The translations under genes were made by a program, and so were the position numbers. A DNA stretch of 64,000 nt from Heterotrichella gracilis (taxonomy: Eukaryota > Sar > Xanthophyceae > Tribonematales > Xanthonemataceae): contig JAULBX010011099.1 in NCBI GenBank assembly GCA_032358255.1, forward strand, positions 620,001 to 684,000. The letters run 5' to 3'. Shown one piece after another: positions 52,159 through 61,214 of the stretch; position 1 is the first letter of the stretch, and each line of letters opens with the position of its first letter. The notes under the pieces are model-generated. The model searched no databases. It saw nothing but the letters and a program-made list of their open reading frames with translations, and was not told the origin of the DNA.

Positions 52159-54158
52159 TGAGCCCGCAATTTATGCTTATTCTTTTTAATTCTAAACATA
52201 AAAGTACTGCCGTTCTCACTTTCTATGATCAATTCAGAGTCTAATTGTTCAATTAAAATAAGTACTAATTCCATTCCCAGGCTCAGTTTATCAGACTTTT
52301 TGAAATTCTCCGGTAAACCAATCCCATTATCACTTATTTGAATGATCAAACAATCATCATCATCTATGAGTGAGACAGTTATTTTTCCTTCCTTGCGTCC
52401 AACAAAGGCGTGCTTAAATGAATTGGTAACAATTTCATTAATGATCAAACCTAAAGGAACCGCACCGTCTATCTCCAGTTTTTGTTCAGTTGATGTAATT
52501 GACGTTTCAAGTTGAATATGTTTCCCGGCCATCATTTCGCCAATTTGCCGGACTAACTTTTCGATGTACTCGCCCAGATTTACTTCTGAAATGGTTGTTT
52601 TTTGATACAACATTTGATGCGTTAGTGCTATTGCATTGATGCGTTGTTTGGCCCCTAAAAAAATGTTTTCTGTTTTTTCATCTTCTATTTTATCAATCTG
52701 CAAATTCAACATGCTGTTAATGATCTGCAAATTATTCTTAACTCGGTGATGAATTTCTTTGATAAGGGCTTCTTTCTCTTTTAAGGATTGTTCAATTTGA
52801 GAGTTTTGATTCTGAATTTGTAAATTTTTGAAAGACAATTGTTTTTCCCGCATTTTTATACGTTGGTTGTTTATAAACAAAAAGAAAACAATGGTGAGTA
52901 AAATTAAGAGGGCGGCAAGCAATGAGATTCTGAAATTTTTTTCTTTGGCTTCGCGTAATTGCGCTTCCTTCATCTGTTTGTCCAATTCTTGATTGGCAAG
53001 TTCAGTTTGACTGATCTTATAAGATAAACCTTCATTCACTGATTTAATTTCTTTTTCACTTAACTGAATACTATCCTTTAAGCGAAAATAATCACGAAAG
53101 GTTTCGGTGGCTTTTTCATAGTCTTGAATCAAAAGAAAATATTCAGCTACCACCGGCATTAATTTTTCTTTAAGCGCTACTTCGTTCAAATGGGTATATA
53201 ACATAAACTGTGTGGTGTCGAGATAAAGTTTCGATAGTTTTTTGTTCTTAAGACCAAGATAACATTGGGTTAAAATAAGGTAGGCATTAAACGAACTTAG
53301 GTAATGAGCAGTGACCCGACTTAGAATCGCATCCGCTTTTAATAACGGAATAGCTTCCGAAAAATTTCCTTTTAAATAATAACTCAAACCTAAATTGCCA
53401 TCTACCAAACCACTGTAAAACAAATGATTTGACGGACTTAATTTATCTTCCTTCACTTTTACCTGAGCCAGATAATATTTCGCTTTTTTTAAATGGACCA
53501 TAGCGCTATCCGCCTCTTTTTCCTGATTGTAGAATACCCCCAGGTCATTATGATAATTAACCAGTAATAAAGTGTCTTTTTTTTCCGATTCTAAAGAGTA
53601 TTCCTTTTTTAGTTCATTGATGGCTTCTTCATGCAAACCCAATAGATGGAACAAAAAACTCTTGCGAACGCCGGGATCAATATTCCTATTTTTACTTTTT
53701 CGTTTCCATTTGGTTTCTATCAAATGCTGCATTTCAAGCGCTTTGTTGATGTTTCTGATCTTGACATAGGCGGCTTTTAAGTTCACCATACCACTCAAAG
53801 AGTCATCCACGTTGGTGGCAGTGTTTCGCAAAGATCTTTCTAGTATGTAAATAGCCTGTACCGGATTTTGATGAGAAAGCTCTCTGGTAGCGGTCAACTG
53901 ATCAAATTGAAATTTTAAGTCGCGGTAACTGCCGCTCCCATCTGAATCTATACTCTTTTTAATTTTTTCAAGCGTATCTTGAACATAAGGGTAAACCACC
54001 TCTAGATCCGACGGATTCAATGAATTTAAGGCAGAGAGTTTTCCACGCGCATCTTTTTTATAAAATTGTTTTACAAATTGCGACTGATCAAACTGCGCAG
54101 TTAAGTGAACCGAAATGCTCAGTAAAAAAATAATTAAATATGGAAGGATCCTTTTCAT
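52155..54158 (-). CDS. TPR-containing membrane histidine kinase (HisKA_2)
   Basis: 667 aa. Signal peptide (1-21), then a periplasmic TPR superhelix (about 60-400) with repeats such as HNDLGVFYNQEKEADSAMVHLKKAKYYL. One membrane helix (about 413-433), a coiled coil (QNQNSQIEQSLKEKEALIKE) and the HisKA_2 domain with phospho-acceptor IHHRVKNNLQIINSMLNLQ (about 470-488). HATPase_c N box IINEIVTNSFKHAF and G box ISDNGIGLPENF follow. No response regulator is adjacent. It may phosphorylate an orphan regulator. Confidence 0.9.
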   Translation of the reverse strand: MKRILPYLIIFLLSISVHLTAQFDQSQFVKQFYKKDARGKLSALNSLNPSDLEVVYPYVQDTLEKIKKSIDSDGSGSYRDLKFQFDQLTATRELSHQNPVQAIYILERSLRNTATNVDDSLSGMVNLKAAYVKIRNINKALEMQHLIETKWKRKSKNRNIDPGVRKSFLFHLLGLHEEAINELKKEYSLESEKKDTLLLVNYHNDLGVFYNQEKEADSAMVHLKKAKYYLAQVKVKEDKLSPSNHLFYSGLVDGNLGLSYYLKGNFSEAIPLLKADAILSRVTAHYLSSFNAYLILTQCYLGLKNKKLSKLYLDTTQFMLYTHLNEVALKEKLMPVVAEYFLLIQDYEKATETFRDYFRLKDSIQLSEKEIKSVNEGLSYKISQTELANQELDKQMKEAQLREAKEKNFRISLLAALLILLTIVFFLFINNQRIKMREKQLSFKNLQIQNQNSQIEQSLKEKEALIKEIHHRVKNNLQIINSMLNLQIDKIEDEKTENIFLGAKQRINAIALTHQMLYQKTTISEVNLGEYIEKLVRQIGEMMAGKHIQLETSITSTEQKLEIDGAVPLGLIINEIVTNSFKHAFVGRKEGKITVSLIDDDDCLIIQISDNGIGLPENFKKSDKLSLGMELVLILIEQLDSELIIESENGSTFMFRIKKNKHKLRAH

Positions 54159-54165
54159 TATTTTG

Positions 54166-55707
54166 TTAACCTGCCCAACCGTCCCGGTCCAAACTACGGT
54201 ATTGTATGGCTTCTGCTATGTGAGCTGTTTCTATCGTCTCTGAATCATCAAGATCAGCAATGGTTCGGGCAACCTTTAAAATACGGTCATAGGCTCTTGC
54301 ACTGAGTCCTAAACGTTCCATGGCATTTTTTAATAAGGTATTTCCACTTTCTGTTAATTGACAATATTGTTTCAAATGGCCACTCGTCATTTGTGCATTA
54401 CAATGTATGTTTTTTTCATTCTCGTAACGTTTGCTTTGTATCAATCTTGCTTTGATCACCCGTTGGCGAATGTCTTTGCTTAATTCAGAAGTGCTTTGTT
54501 TATTGAGTTCACTAAAGGGCACCGGTGTAACTTCAATGTGCAGGTCAATACGATCTAACAAAGGACCTGAGATTTTGTTGAGGTATTTTTGCACAATTCC
54601 AGGCGCGCACACACATTCTTTTTCGGGGTGATTGTAATAGCCGCAGGGACAAGGATTCATGCTCGCTATTAACATAAAACTAGCCGGATATTCCACACTG
54701 AATTTGGCCCGACTGATGGTCACCACGCGATCTTCAATAGGCTGACGCATCACTTCGAGCACCGTTCGTTTAAACTCAGGCAATTCATCCAAAAACAAAA
54801 CACCGTTGTGCGCCAAACTAATTTCTCCCGGCTGAGGATTATTGCCGCCGCCAACCAGTGCTATGTCGCTAATGGTATGGTGCGGACTTCTAAAAGGACG
54901 TTGGGTCACCAATCCGTTCCCTATTCGGCCCGTTTTGCCCGCCACACTGTGTATTTTGGTGGTCTCGAGCGCTTCCTCCATACTTAAAGGGGGTAAAATA
55001 CTGGGCAGGCGTTTACTTAACATGGTTTTTCCGGCGCCGGGAGGACCAATTAAAATGGCATTATGTCCACCTGCGGCCGCTATTTCAAGAGCTCGTTTAA
55101 TATTTTCTTGACCTTTTACATCCGAAAAATCAAATTCGGGGGCATTGGAAGGATGTGCAAAAATTTCTTCCAGATCAATTTGAGCACGCGGCAATTCTTC
55201 GAGTGAATTAAAAAAACGAATGACTTGTTGAATGTTTTCAGCATATAACACTTCCAATCCGTTCACCACAGAAGCTTCTGCGGCATTATTGGCCGGTAGG
55301 ATAATTCCTTTAAAACCGGCTGCTTTTGCACTAATGGCAATGGGCAGGGCACCTTTAATGGATCGTAGTTCGCCATCCAGCGCCAATTCACCCATGATCA
55401 CATAATCTTCTAACTTATCAGTTTTGATTTGTTCACTTGCGGCTAAAATACCCAGGGCAATGGTTAGGTCATAGGCAGAGCCTTCTTTCCGAATATCGGC
55501 CGGCGCCATATTCACGGTAATTTGTTTGCCTGGAATTTTAAACCCATGATGTTTTAAGGCAGAATCTATGCGCTGCTGGCTTTCTTTCACGGCAATATCA
55601 GGCAGGCCAACCAGAAAAAAATTGACCCCTATGTCTATATTCACTTCAACGGTAACCTTTGTCGCATTTATTCCTTGTACCGCATATCCAAATGTTTTTA
55701 CCAACAT
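54166..55707 (-). CDS. comM: YifB/ComM family Mg-chelatase-like AAA+ ATPase
   Basis: 513 aa, family length. N-terminal Lon-like domain (about 1-165), Walker A LIGPPGAGKTMLSKRL (about 218-233), Walker B NGVLFLDELPEF, the CPCGYYNHPEKECVC zinc-like motif and the C-terminal SGNTLLKNAMERLGLSARAYDRILKVARTIADL block. ComM is a hexameric helicase that helps branch migration in natural transformation. Starts on ATG 55707; 7 bp before the TPR-kinase gene, same strand. Confidence 0.94.
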   Translation of the reverse strand: MLVKTFGYAVQGINATKVTVEVNIDIGVNFFLVGLPDIAVKESQQRIDSALKHHGFKIPGKQITVNMAPADIRKEGSAYDLTIALGILAASEQIKTDKLEDYVIMGELALDGELRSIKGALPIAISAKAAGFKGIILPANNAAEASVVNGLEVLYAENIQQVIRFFNSLEELPRAQIDLEEIFAHPSNAPEFDFSDVKGQENIKRALEIAAAGGHNAILIGPPGAGKTMLSKRLPSILPPLSMEEALETTKIHSVAGKTGRIGNGLVTQRPFRSPHHTISDIALVGGGNNPQPGEISLAHNGVLFLDELPEFKRTVLEVMRQPIEDRVVTISRAKFSVEYPASFMLIASMNPCPCGYYNHPEKECVCAPGIVQKYLNKISGPLLDRIDLHIEVTPVPFSELNKQSTSELSKDIRQRVIKARLIQSKRYENEKNIHCNAQMTSGHLKQYCQLTESGNTLLKNAMERLGLSARAYDRILKVARTIADLDDSETIETAHIAEAIQYRSLDRDGWAG

Positions 55708-55764
55708 ATAAGCAAGTTAATCAATTAATGATGAATTTTAATTTTATCCTTTTATTTTTTTTTG

Positions 55765-55772
55765 TAGGTTTG
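55765..55772 (+). promoter_or_regulatory. -7 promoter box (TAGGTTTG)
   Basis: Exact TAnnTTTG, 104 bp before the ATG of the 145-aa secreted protein. A -33 TTG is not evident. Confidence 0.35.
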
Positions 55773-55876
55773 ATAAGAAGATTAAACTTTGGGATTAAAA
55801 CAAATTTAAAAATTAATTAACGAGATTAGAGGAAAATGTGAAGACATTTACCAATTATTTGTAAAATTTAGAAACT

Positions 55877-56314
55877 ATGAAACATATCTTTTTTTTAGCG
55901 GCATTTTTAATCACGATTGGGGCTATTGCGCAAAACGAAAAGCAGGCTGAATTAAATTGTTACAATAAGTGGGCCGCAAAGTTTGAGGACCGGGGTGCTG
56001 AAGTAGTAAAAGATGGTGTTTATGAAGATGTGATCATTACCAATCGCCAGGGAGCCAAGGCGGTTTGTCACAATGGAAAAGCTGAAGTGAGAAATGGAAT
56101 AGTAGTAAAGTTTTACATTCTCTTGAGCGATGGTTCTCATGAAGAAGTGAAACGTACCTGGAAAAATAACTCCGAAAAGGACGTGAATATTAACAATGGA
56201 ATTAGCAAAACCATGGTTTCGGTGCATGGTGAATTGATCAATGTACTTTGGCCAAACATGATAAAGGCAAAAAAAGCCAAACCAACCATGGCGCCTGAAC
56301 CAACCGATGATTAA
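55877..56314 (+). CDS. Secreted protein of unknown function
   Basis: 145 aa with a clear signal peptide (1-19, ending IGAIAQ). The mature part has two Cys residues (about 28 and 64) that could form a disulfide, beta-rich middle (AVCHNGKAEVRNGIVVKFYILLSDG) and a charged tail. No family recognised. Monocistronic, upstream of hemA on the same strand with an 81-bp gap. Confidence 0.65.
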   Translation: MKHIFFLAAFLITIGAIAQNEKQAELNCYNKWAAKFEDRGAEVVKDGVYEDVIITNRQGAKAVCHNGKAEVRNGIVVKFYILLSDGSHEEVKRTWKNNSEKDVNINNGISKTMVSVHGELINVLWPNMIKAKKAKPTMAPEPTDD

Positions 56315-56395
56315 TGATTTTAATCATGAAAAGGCCGGCCATGACAATTAAATGACAATTCAAAAGTCCAAAAATACCATCTTTGCGGTATACAA

Positions 56396-57625
56396 TTGGA
56401 CTCATTTAAGGTCATAGCGTTTACACACAAAAACCTCCCTCTGGAGTTGATCGGAAAATTGCATTTATCGCAGGATGAGCAAAAAGAACTCCTTGCCTCT
56501 TTTAAGATCAAATTTTCATTAGAGGAACTTTTATTTCTCACCACCTGTAACCGTATTGAACTTTTAATAAAATCGGAAGAAGCCTTTGATCGTTCGGTGA
56601 TCAAAAACATGTGTCTTTTTTTAAACCCACAGTTAAGTGGTGCAGAAGCAGAGCGTTTATCGGAAGCCGCTGAAATTTATCAATCGGAAGAAGGAGTTCA
56701 GCATCTTCACCGCGTTTCGTCTTCCTTAGATTCTTTAGTCGTGGGTGAGCGGGAAATTATCACGCAAGTGAGAAAGGCCTACGATTTTTGTTATGAAATG
56801 GGATTAACCGGTGATTTTATTCGTTTGTTAGTGAAACAAACCATTGAAACAGCCAAACAAATATATACCGAAACAGATATCGCCAAAAACCCGGTCTCTG
56901 TGGCATCTCTAGCCTACCGTCAATTACGTCAGTTAGGCATTAAGAACGATGCCCGCATTGTATTTGTAGGAAGCGGAGAAACCAATTCTATTTTGGCAGG
57001 ATATTTTCAAAAACATAAATTCGCCAATTTTACCGTGTTTAACCGCACCTTGGCCAATGCTGAAAAATTAGCCGCCTTGTTAAACGGTAAGGCTTATGAA
57101 TTAAGTGCTTTGTCAAATTTTGAAGAAGGCTTTGATGTGTTGGTAGTTTGTACTTCAAGTTCTAAAGCGCTTATTACCGACGAACTATTTGTTACCTTAA
57201 AAAGAAACAGTCATTCAAAAAAGGTCATCATTGATCTGGGAGTACCGGCCAATGTAGCCGAAACGGTAGCCAAACACCCACAAGTAAATTACATCGACAT
57301 TAATTCGTTGAAAATTCAAGCAGAGGCAAATTTACAATTGCGTAAAAATGAAATTGAAAAGTGTGAAGAGATCATTGCACAAAGAGCCGTGTTATTTAAT
57401 TCACTTTATGCCGAGCGCCGCATTGAATTAGCTTTTGGAGAAGTGCCTAAACAGGTAAAAGCCATTAAAGATCTGGCCATGAATGAGGTCTTTGTAAAAG
57501 AAATAAATCTGCTCGACCTTCAAAGCAAAGAAGTGCTGGAAAAGGTGATGAGTTACATGGAGAAAAAATACAATGCCGTGGCCATTAAAACAGCCAAAGA
57601 AGTTTTTCTGGCTTCTAAGAATTAA
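56396..57625 (+). CDS. hemA: Glutamyl-tRNA reductase
   Basis: 409 aa. The catalytic Cys lies in FLTTCNRIELL (about 47-57), followed by SSLDSLVVGEREIITQVRKAY, the NADPH fold IVFVGSGETNSILAGYF and the C-terminal dimerisation helices. It reduces Glu-tRNA to glutamate-1-semialdehyde at the start of haem synthesis. Starts on TTG (MDSFKVIAFTHKNLPLE); no nearby ATG fits the family N-terminus. The start codon lies in TTGGACT (56396-56402), the exact complement of AGTCCAA (56365-56371), and a direct repeat ATGACAATT (56341, 56352) lies just upstream. Confidence 0.94.
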   Translation: MDSFKVIAFTHKNLPLELIGKLHLSQDEQKELLASFKIKFSLEELLFLTTCNRIELLIKSEEAFDRSVIKNMCLFLNPQLSGAEAERLSEAAEIYQSEEGVQHLHRVSSSLDSLVVGEREIITQVRKAYDFCYEMGLTGDFIRLLVKQTIETAKQIYTETDIAKNPVSVASLAYRQLRQLGIKNDARIVFVGSGETNSILAGYFQKHKFANFTVFNRTLANAEKLAALLNGKAYELSALSNFEEGFDVLVVCTSSSKALITDELFVTLKRNSHSKKVIIDLGVPANVAETVAKHPQVNYIDINSLKIQAEANLQLRKNEIEKCEEIIAQRAVLFNSLYAERRIELAFGEVPKQVKAIKDLAMNEVFVKEINLLDLQSKEVLEKVMSYMEKKYNAVAIKTAKEVFLASKN

Positions 57626-57677
57626 GCTTCACACCTCAAGCATAAGGCAGACACGAATTTCACTAATAAAAGAAGAA

Positions 57678-58940
57678 TTATTTTTCTAAAATAATTTTTA
57701 AGGATTTTAAAACGCTGCCTTCTTTACTCAGTAGGGTGATAAAATAAATACCTGCTGCATTTTCACTTAGATCGAGTTCAATCGAATTATCTGCCAATTT
57801 ACGACTGGAGAAAGGAATTAATTTTCCGGTGAGATCGACTAGTTTCAGGCTGGTATTCTCTTGTTGAGTGACGGTAATTTTTCCTGAGCTCGGATTTGGA
57901 AAATACTTAAATTCAGAGTAATCATTTTCGGAAATAGAAGTACAGGCGATTACAGTGATAGTCGTGGTATAGGCGCTACTGGAGCCAAAGGAATTTGTTG
58001 CTACCAGTGAAACAACATAAACACCTGAATTAGGAAAAGTTATCGTTGGATTCGCTGTGGTTGAATTTAATGGGCTTCCACCCGGAAAAGACCAGGCATA
58101 GGAGACAGGATTGTTAGAAGAAAGATTGGTAAAACTCACAGACTGACCTTTGCAGATTTGTTTTTTGGATGCCGTAAAACTGGCTGTGGGTGCTGTGCCT
58201 GGATTGACATCGCTGCAAGGTGGGTCAGAATTGTAAAGAGAAAGTACTTCCGCCGCCGTTAATTCACGGTTATAAAAACGAACATTATCAATGGTGCCGT
58301 TAAACGGCCAATCAAAATTGCTTTCGTTGGTAACACCTAAAAACACTTCTTTTGTTGAAACATAGTCAAAGGAAGTATTGATGGCAGCACTGGCTTCTAA
58401 TACCCCGTTTACATATAATTTCATGGAGTTAAGACCGACAAAAAAACATAGGTGATACCAGTTTCCGGCTGCCGGTATAGTGGTGGCTTCAATGTGATTC
58501 GGATAATTACATGTATTGTCTACTTTATCGAGACGAAATACCTGATGACCTAAAGAGGGATTGTCATACGTAATTAACGAATAGGCTTCAAAGTTAAAAA
58601 AGCATGAATTTTTAGTGTATACCAAATATTGTTCATAAGGCAATGAACTCAGATAAAACCAACCTGAGAAAAACACGGAATCATTTTTTAAACCGGGATG
58701 ATCAGGCAGCTTAATATAACTGGAGGTACTGCCACCTAAAGCATACCCTGTATTAGACACATTGGTATGACCATTTGTTGGGAGCACATTCACCAAAGTA
58801 CCATTTAAGGCGCTACCAGTGGAAGCATAATTATTAGCATTTCCATCAAGCGGATAACAGGCTTGTAAGCCGTTTAATAAGTTTTGCGTATAAGTGAGGG
58901 AACTTAAACTTAACAAGACAAGCGTAAGTAGTTTTTTCAT
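57678..58940 (-). CDS. T9SS-secreted LamG protein with PKD module (unit 1)
   Basis: 420 aa. Signal peptide (1-18). LamG/concanavalin-like domain (about 25-240; QACYPLDGNANNYA, YIKLPDHPGL, FFSGWFYLSS, NWYHLCFFV, FNGTIDNVRFYNRELTAAEV). PKD domain (about 258-328; CKGQSVSFTNLSSNNPVSYAWSFPGG). T9SS type A sorting domain (about 345-420; FPNPSSGKITVTQ). Divergent from the LamG histidine kinase at 59714 and homologous to the protein at 62069. It should be exported to the cell surface; a carbohydrate- or adhesin-binding role is usual for LamG. Confidence 0.9.
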   Translation of the reverse strand: MKKLLTLVLLSLSSLTYTQNLLNGLQACYPLDGNANNYASTGSALNGTLVNVLPTNGHTNVSNTGYALGGSTSSYIKLPDHPGLKNDSVFFSGWFYLSSLPYEQYLVYTKNSCFFNFEAYSLITYDNPSLGHQVFRLDKVDNTCNYPNHIEATTIPAAGNWYHLCFFVGLNSMKLYVNGVLEASAAINTSFDYVSTKEVFLGVTNESNFDWPFNGTIDNVRFYNRELTAAEVLSLYNSDPPCSDVNPGTAPTASFTASKKQICKGQSVSFTNLSSNNPVSYAWSFPGGSPLNSTTANPTITFPNSGVYVVSLVATNSFGSSSAYTTTITVIACTSISENDYSEFKYFPNPSSGKITVTQQENTSLKLVDLTGKLIPFSSRKLADNSIELDLSENAAGIYFITLLSKEGSVLKSLKIILEK

Positions 58941-59000
58941 GGTTTGGACTATTTAGTAAGTCAATAAGAAATATATTAATTTAAAAAATTGTTTTAAATA

Positions 59001-59105
59001 AAGGTCACTCCGAAGAGTGACCTTTTGCCGTGTAATATCATCCAAGGCTATGGGTAAAACGACCTGTTTGTGCTATTACAGCCCTCTTTTGGGATTCGAC
59101 AGTTT
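59001..59105 (+). ncRNA. Two-hairpin repeat element, copy A
   Basis: Hairpin 1: AAGGTCACTC, CGAA loop, GAGTGACCTT (59001-59024). After 6-13 nt, hairpin 2: TGTAATA (59031-59037) with TATTACA (59074-59080), then CAT with GTG, then AGG with CCT, around a loop containing ATGGGTAAA. Downstream CCTCTTTTGGGATT is shared with copy B. It looks like the 3' part of a small RNA or a structured mobile repeat; calling it an RNA is inference. Confidence 0.4.
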
Positions 59106-59213
59106 TAAAACAATTTTATCAAAACAACGGTATACACAATCAATACCTAAAAATAAATTTAGTGAAAAGGATTTTAACCCTAAGAAGAAAAGGGCAATTC
59201 GCTCATTTGGTTT

Positions 59214-59236
59214 TATAAGTGGTAGGGTTTATTGAG
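59214..59236 (+). promoter_or_regulatory. 23-bp motif, copy 1 (TAYAAGTGGT-N5-TTATTGAG)
   Basis: TATAAGTGGT, 5 variable bases, TTATTGAG. The same motif recurs at 63175 and 63296 in the equivalent intergenic space of LamG unit 2, so it is likely a regulator site. Confidence 0.5.
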
Positions 59237-59268
59237 ACTTGAATATAAATTAAAATCTCTGAAACAAA

Positions 59269-59286
59269 TAGGTGTTTAAACACCTA
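59269..59286. promoter_or_regulatory. 18-bp perfect palindrome
   Basis: TAGGTGTTTAAACACCTA is perfectly self-complementary and lies between the two hairpin elements. No second copy was found in unit 2. Confidence 0.45.
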
Positions 59287-59319
59287 ATAAGCAATCAATC
59301 GAATTTGGAGTAATTAAAA

Positions 59320-59420
59320 AAAGCCACTCCTGGGAGTGGCTTTGGTGGGCAATATCATACAGGTTATGGGTAAAGCACCTTTTAGTTCAATCGCGCCTTT
59401 TTTTTGGGATTTAAGTGTCC
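59320..59420 (+). ncRNA. Two-hairpin repeat element, copy B
   Basis: Hairpin 1: AAAGCCACTC (59320-59329), CTGG loop, GAGTGGCTTT (59334-59343). The conserved box AATATCAT begins at 59351, then AGGT (59361-59364) and ACCT (59377-59380) around TATGGGTAAAGC. The lower stem seen in copies A and C is not preserved here. Downstream CCTTTTTTTTGGGATT resembles copy A. Confidence 0.4.
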
Positions 59421-59713
59421 TTGATCTTGTTATTGATCGTGAATTTTAATGTTATTCGACTAAGCTAATATTCTAAATTGACAAAAAATAGAATGACCTG
59501 ACGCTTTAATGTTTTTGATTGATAAGTGGTCGTTTTTAAAGTGTACTTTTTACAATGATAATTTCATTCATGATTTTTATAAGAATCTTTTGGAAATACG
59601 AGCACTAATAAAAAATAAGATTTTATATCAAGGAGAATTAATTAAAAGGAGTGTAAGGGGAATCTTATAAATTTTATTAGTTTCGTGATCAATTGAATTT
59701 TTGAATTGCATAA

Positions 59714-61210
59714 ATGAAGAAACAGTTAGTAATACTGCTTATATTTTTACAAAGACTGGTGTGCTTTGCACAAACCGATCAAAATATTACAGCAAGTTAT
59801 TCATTTAACAAAGGGGAAGCGATCAATGAAGTTAACGGAAAAAAAGCGAAGGCAGAAGGGGTATTATTTGTGGATGATCGTTTCGGAAACTCTCGTTCTG
59901 CTTGTTATTTTCATGGTAGTCCGGGAAGCTATTTGAATTTAGGGACGGGACCTGAATTAAAGACCCCAAAGGGTAGCATTTCTGTTTGGGTAAATATTGA
60001 CATCGCGATGAAGGCTGGATTGGGTTATCAGTTTAATCCAATCGTTCTGGTGAAAAACAGCGAATCGGATGATTTTTATGAAGCCTATACCATTTCATAT
60101 GACTTTAAAGTAAAAAAAATTGTAGCGGCCAGTTCTCTTTCAGGTGAATTGCAGGTTGCTTTGAATGCTTCAGATACATTGGTTTTAAATAAGTGGCACC
60201 ATTTAGTATTAACTTTTGATGATGATTATTTGTGTTTGTATATAAATGGTGAATTGGAAGCAAAAATTGCCAAAAAATTTAGGACTAAATACTTGATGAC
60301 TGATTCAGTCATGGTAGGAAATTCGGCTAATAAAAAAAACGCTCGGTATTTATGTGGTGCTGTCGATGATCTTGTTTTTTATAACGAAGTGATCAATGAA
60401 AAAGAGGTGAAGCGTTTGTATTTAAGTCCTGACCCAAATCGTTACCGTGTTTATTTTCAATGGTTTTACAAAACCTTAGCCTTCACACTACTTGTCGTTT
60501 TTCTGGTTTGGTTCTTTTTAAATCGATATAAAAGATCCCATGCACTTCAGCAGGAAAAAAACAACCTGAATGTCAGACTCAACGAACTTGAGACAAAAGC
60601 CATCCGTTCGCAAATGAATCCTCATTTTATTTTTAATTCGTTAAATACCTTACAACGTTTTATGTGGGAGGAGGATATAACAAAAGCCAATGATTACTTG
60701 ATCAAGTTCTCAAAACTCTTAAGAAAACTTTTAGAGAGCAGTGCGAATGAAACCATCAGTTTAACGGAAGAGATAGATATATTAAGCACTTACATTGAAA
60801 TAGAAAAATTGCGATTTGATAATACCTTTGAATTTAAGATCAGTAATGAAATACCAAATCCTGAAAAGGTTCACATTCCTTTGATGTTAGTACAACCCTT
60901 TGTTGAGAATGCCATTTGGCATGGTTTGTTGGCTAAGCAAGGTCATCGACTTTTAAGCATTCATTTTAGTCCAATCAATGAGCGCTCACTTTTATGTAGA
61001 GTAGAAGATAATGGTGTTGGTAGGCAAAACAATTTAAAACGTCATGATCCGTTTAAAAAGAAATCGATGGCACTGGAGTTTACTAAACAAAGACTTGAAA
61101 TATTTGAAAAGGCAACAGGCATTACCTGTAACTTTGAAGTAAAAGATTTAATTACGGCCGAGGGAATTGGCTGTGGCACAAGAGTTGAAATAATAATACC
61201 AATCTTATAG
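59714..61210 (+). CDS. LamG-domain membrane histidine kinase (unit 1)
   Basis: 498 aa. Signal peptide (1-19), periplasmic LamG domain (about 25-235; ITASYSFNKGEAINEVNGKKAK, GSISVWVNI, NKWHHLVLTF, CGAVDDLVFYNEVINEKEV), one membrane helix (about 252-272), coiled coil, His_kinase domain with phospho-acceptor RSQMNPHFIFNSLNTLQRFMW (about 300-320), ATPase N box VQPFVENAIWHGL and G boxes VEDNGVGR and EGIGCGTRVEI. LytS-type kinase with a LamG sensor; followed 4 nt later by a LytTR regulator. The ectodomain is homologous to that of the partial gene at 63404. Confidence 0.93.
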   Translation: MKKQLVILLIFLQRLVCFAQTDQNITASYSFNKGEAINEVNGKKAKAEGVLFVDDRFGNSRSACYFHGSPGSYLNLGTGPELKTPKGSISVWVNIDIAMKAGLGYQFNPIVLVKNSESDDFYEAYTISYDFKVKKIVAASSLSGELQVALNASDTLVLNKWHHLVLTFDDDYLCLYINGELEAKIAKKFRTKYLMTDSVMVGNSANKKNARYLCGAVDDLVFYNEVINEKEVKRLYLSPDPNRYRVYFQWFYKTLAFTLLVVFLVWFFLNRYKRSHALQQEKNNLNVRLNELETKAIRSQMNPHFIFNSLNTLQRFMWEEDITKANDYLIKFSKLLRKLLESSANETISLTEEIDILSTYIEIEKLRFDNTFEFKISNEIPNPEKVHIPLMLVQPFVENAIWHGLLAKQGHRLLSIHFSPINERSLLCRVEDNGVGRQNNLKRHDPFKKKSMALEFTKQRLEIFEKATGITCNFEVKDLITAEGIGCGTRVEIIIPIL

Positions 61211-61214
61211 TACT

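Larger units (their letters stand above)
58941..59713. other. 773-bp regulatory intergenic region of LamG unit 1
   Basis: Unusually long gap between divergent genes. It holds two copies of the two-hairpin element (59001-59105, 59320-59420), a 23-bp motif copy (59214-59236), an 18-bp perfect palindrome (59269-59286) and a weaker motif copy (59522-59543). It also has a TAGTTTCG box (59678-59685) before the kinase gene. No convincing ORF. Confidence 0.6.

Noticed and set aside
59017-59235. 72-aa plus-strand frame in the LamG intergenic region
   Set aside because: It runs through hairpin element A and the 23-bp motif; no start context, odd composition. The structured repeats explain the sequence better.
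59001-59420. A known riboswitch class
   Set aside because: I do not recognise any established riboswitch core (no GEMM, TPP, cobalamin, SAM or preQ1 signature), and copies A and B are far from the next start codon while copy C lies at a 3' end.
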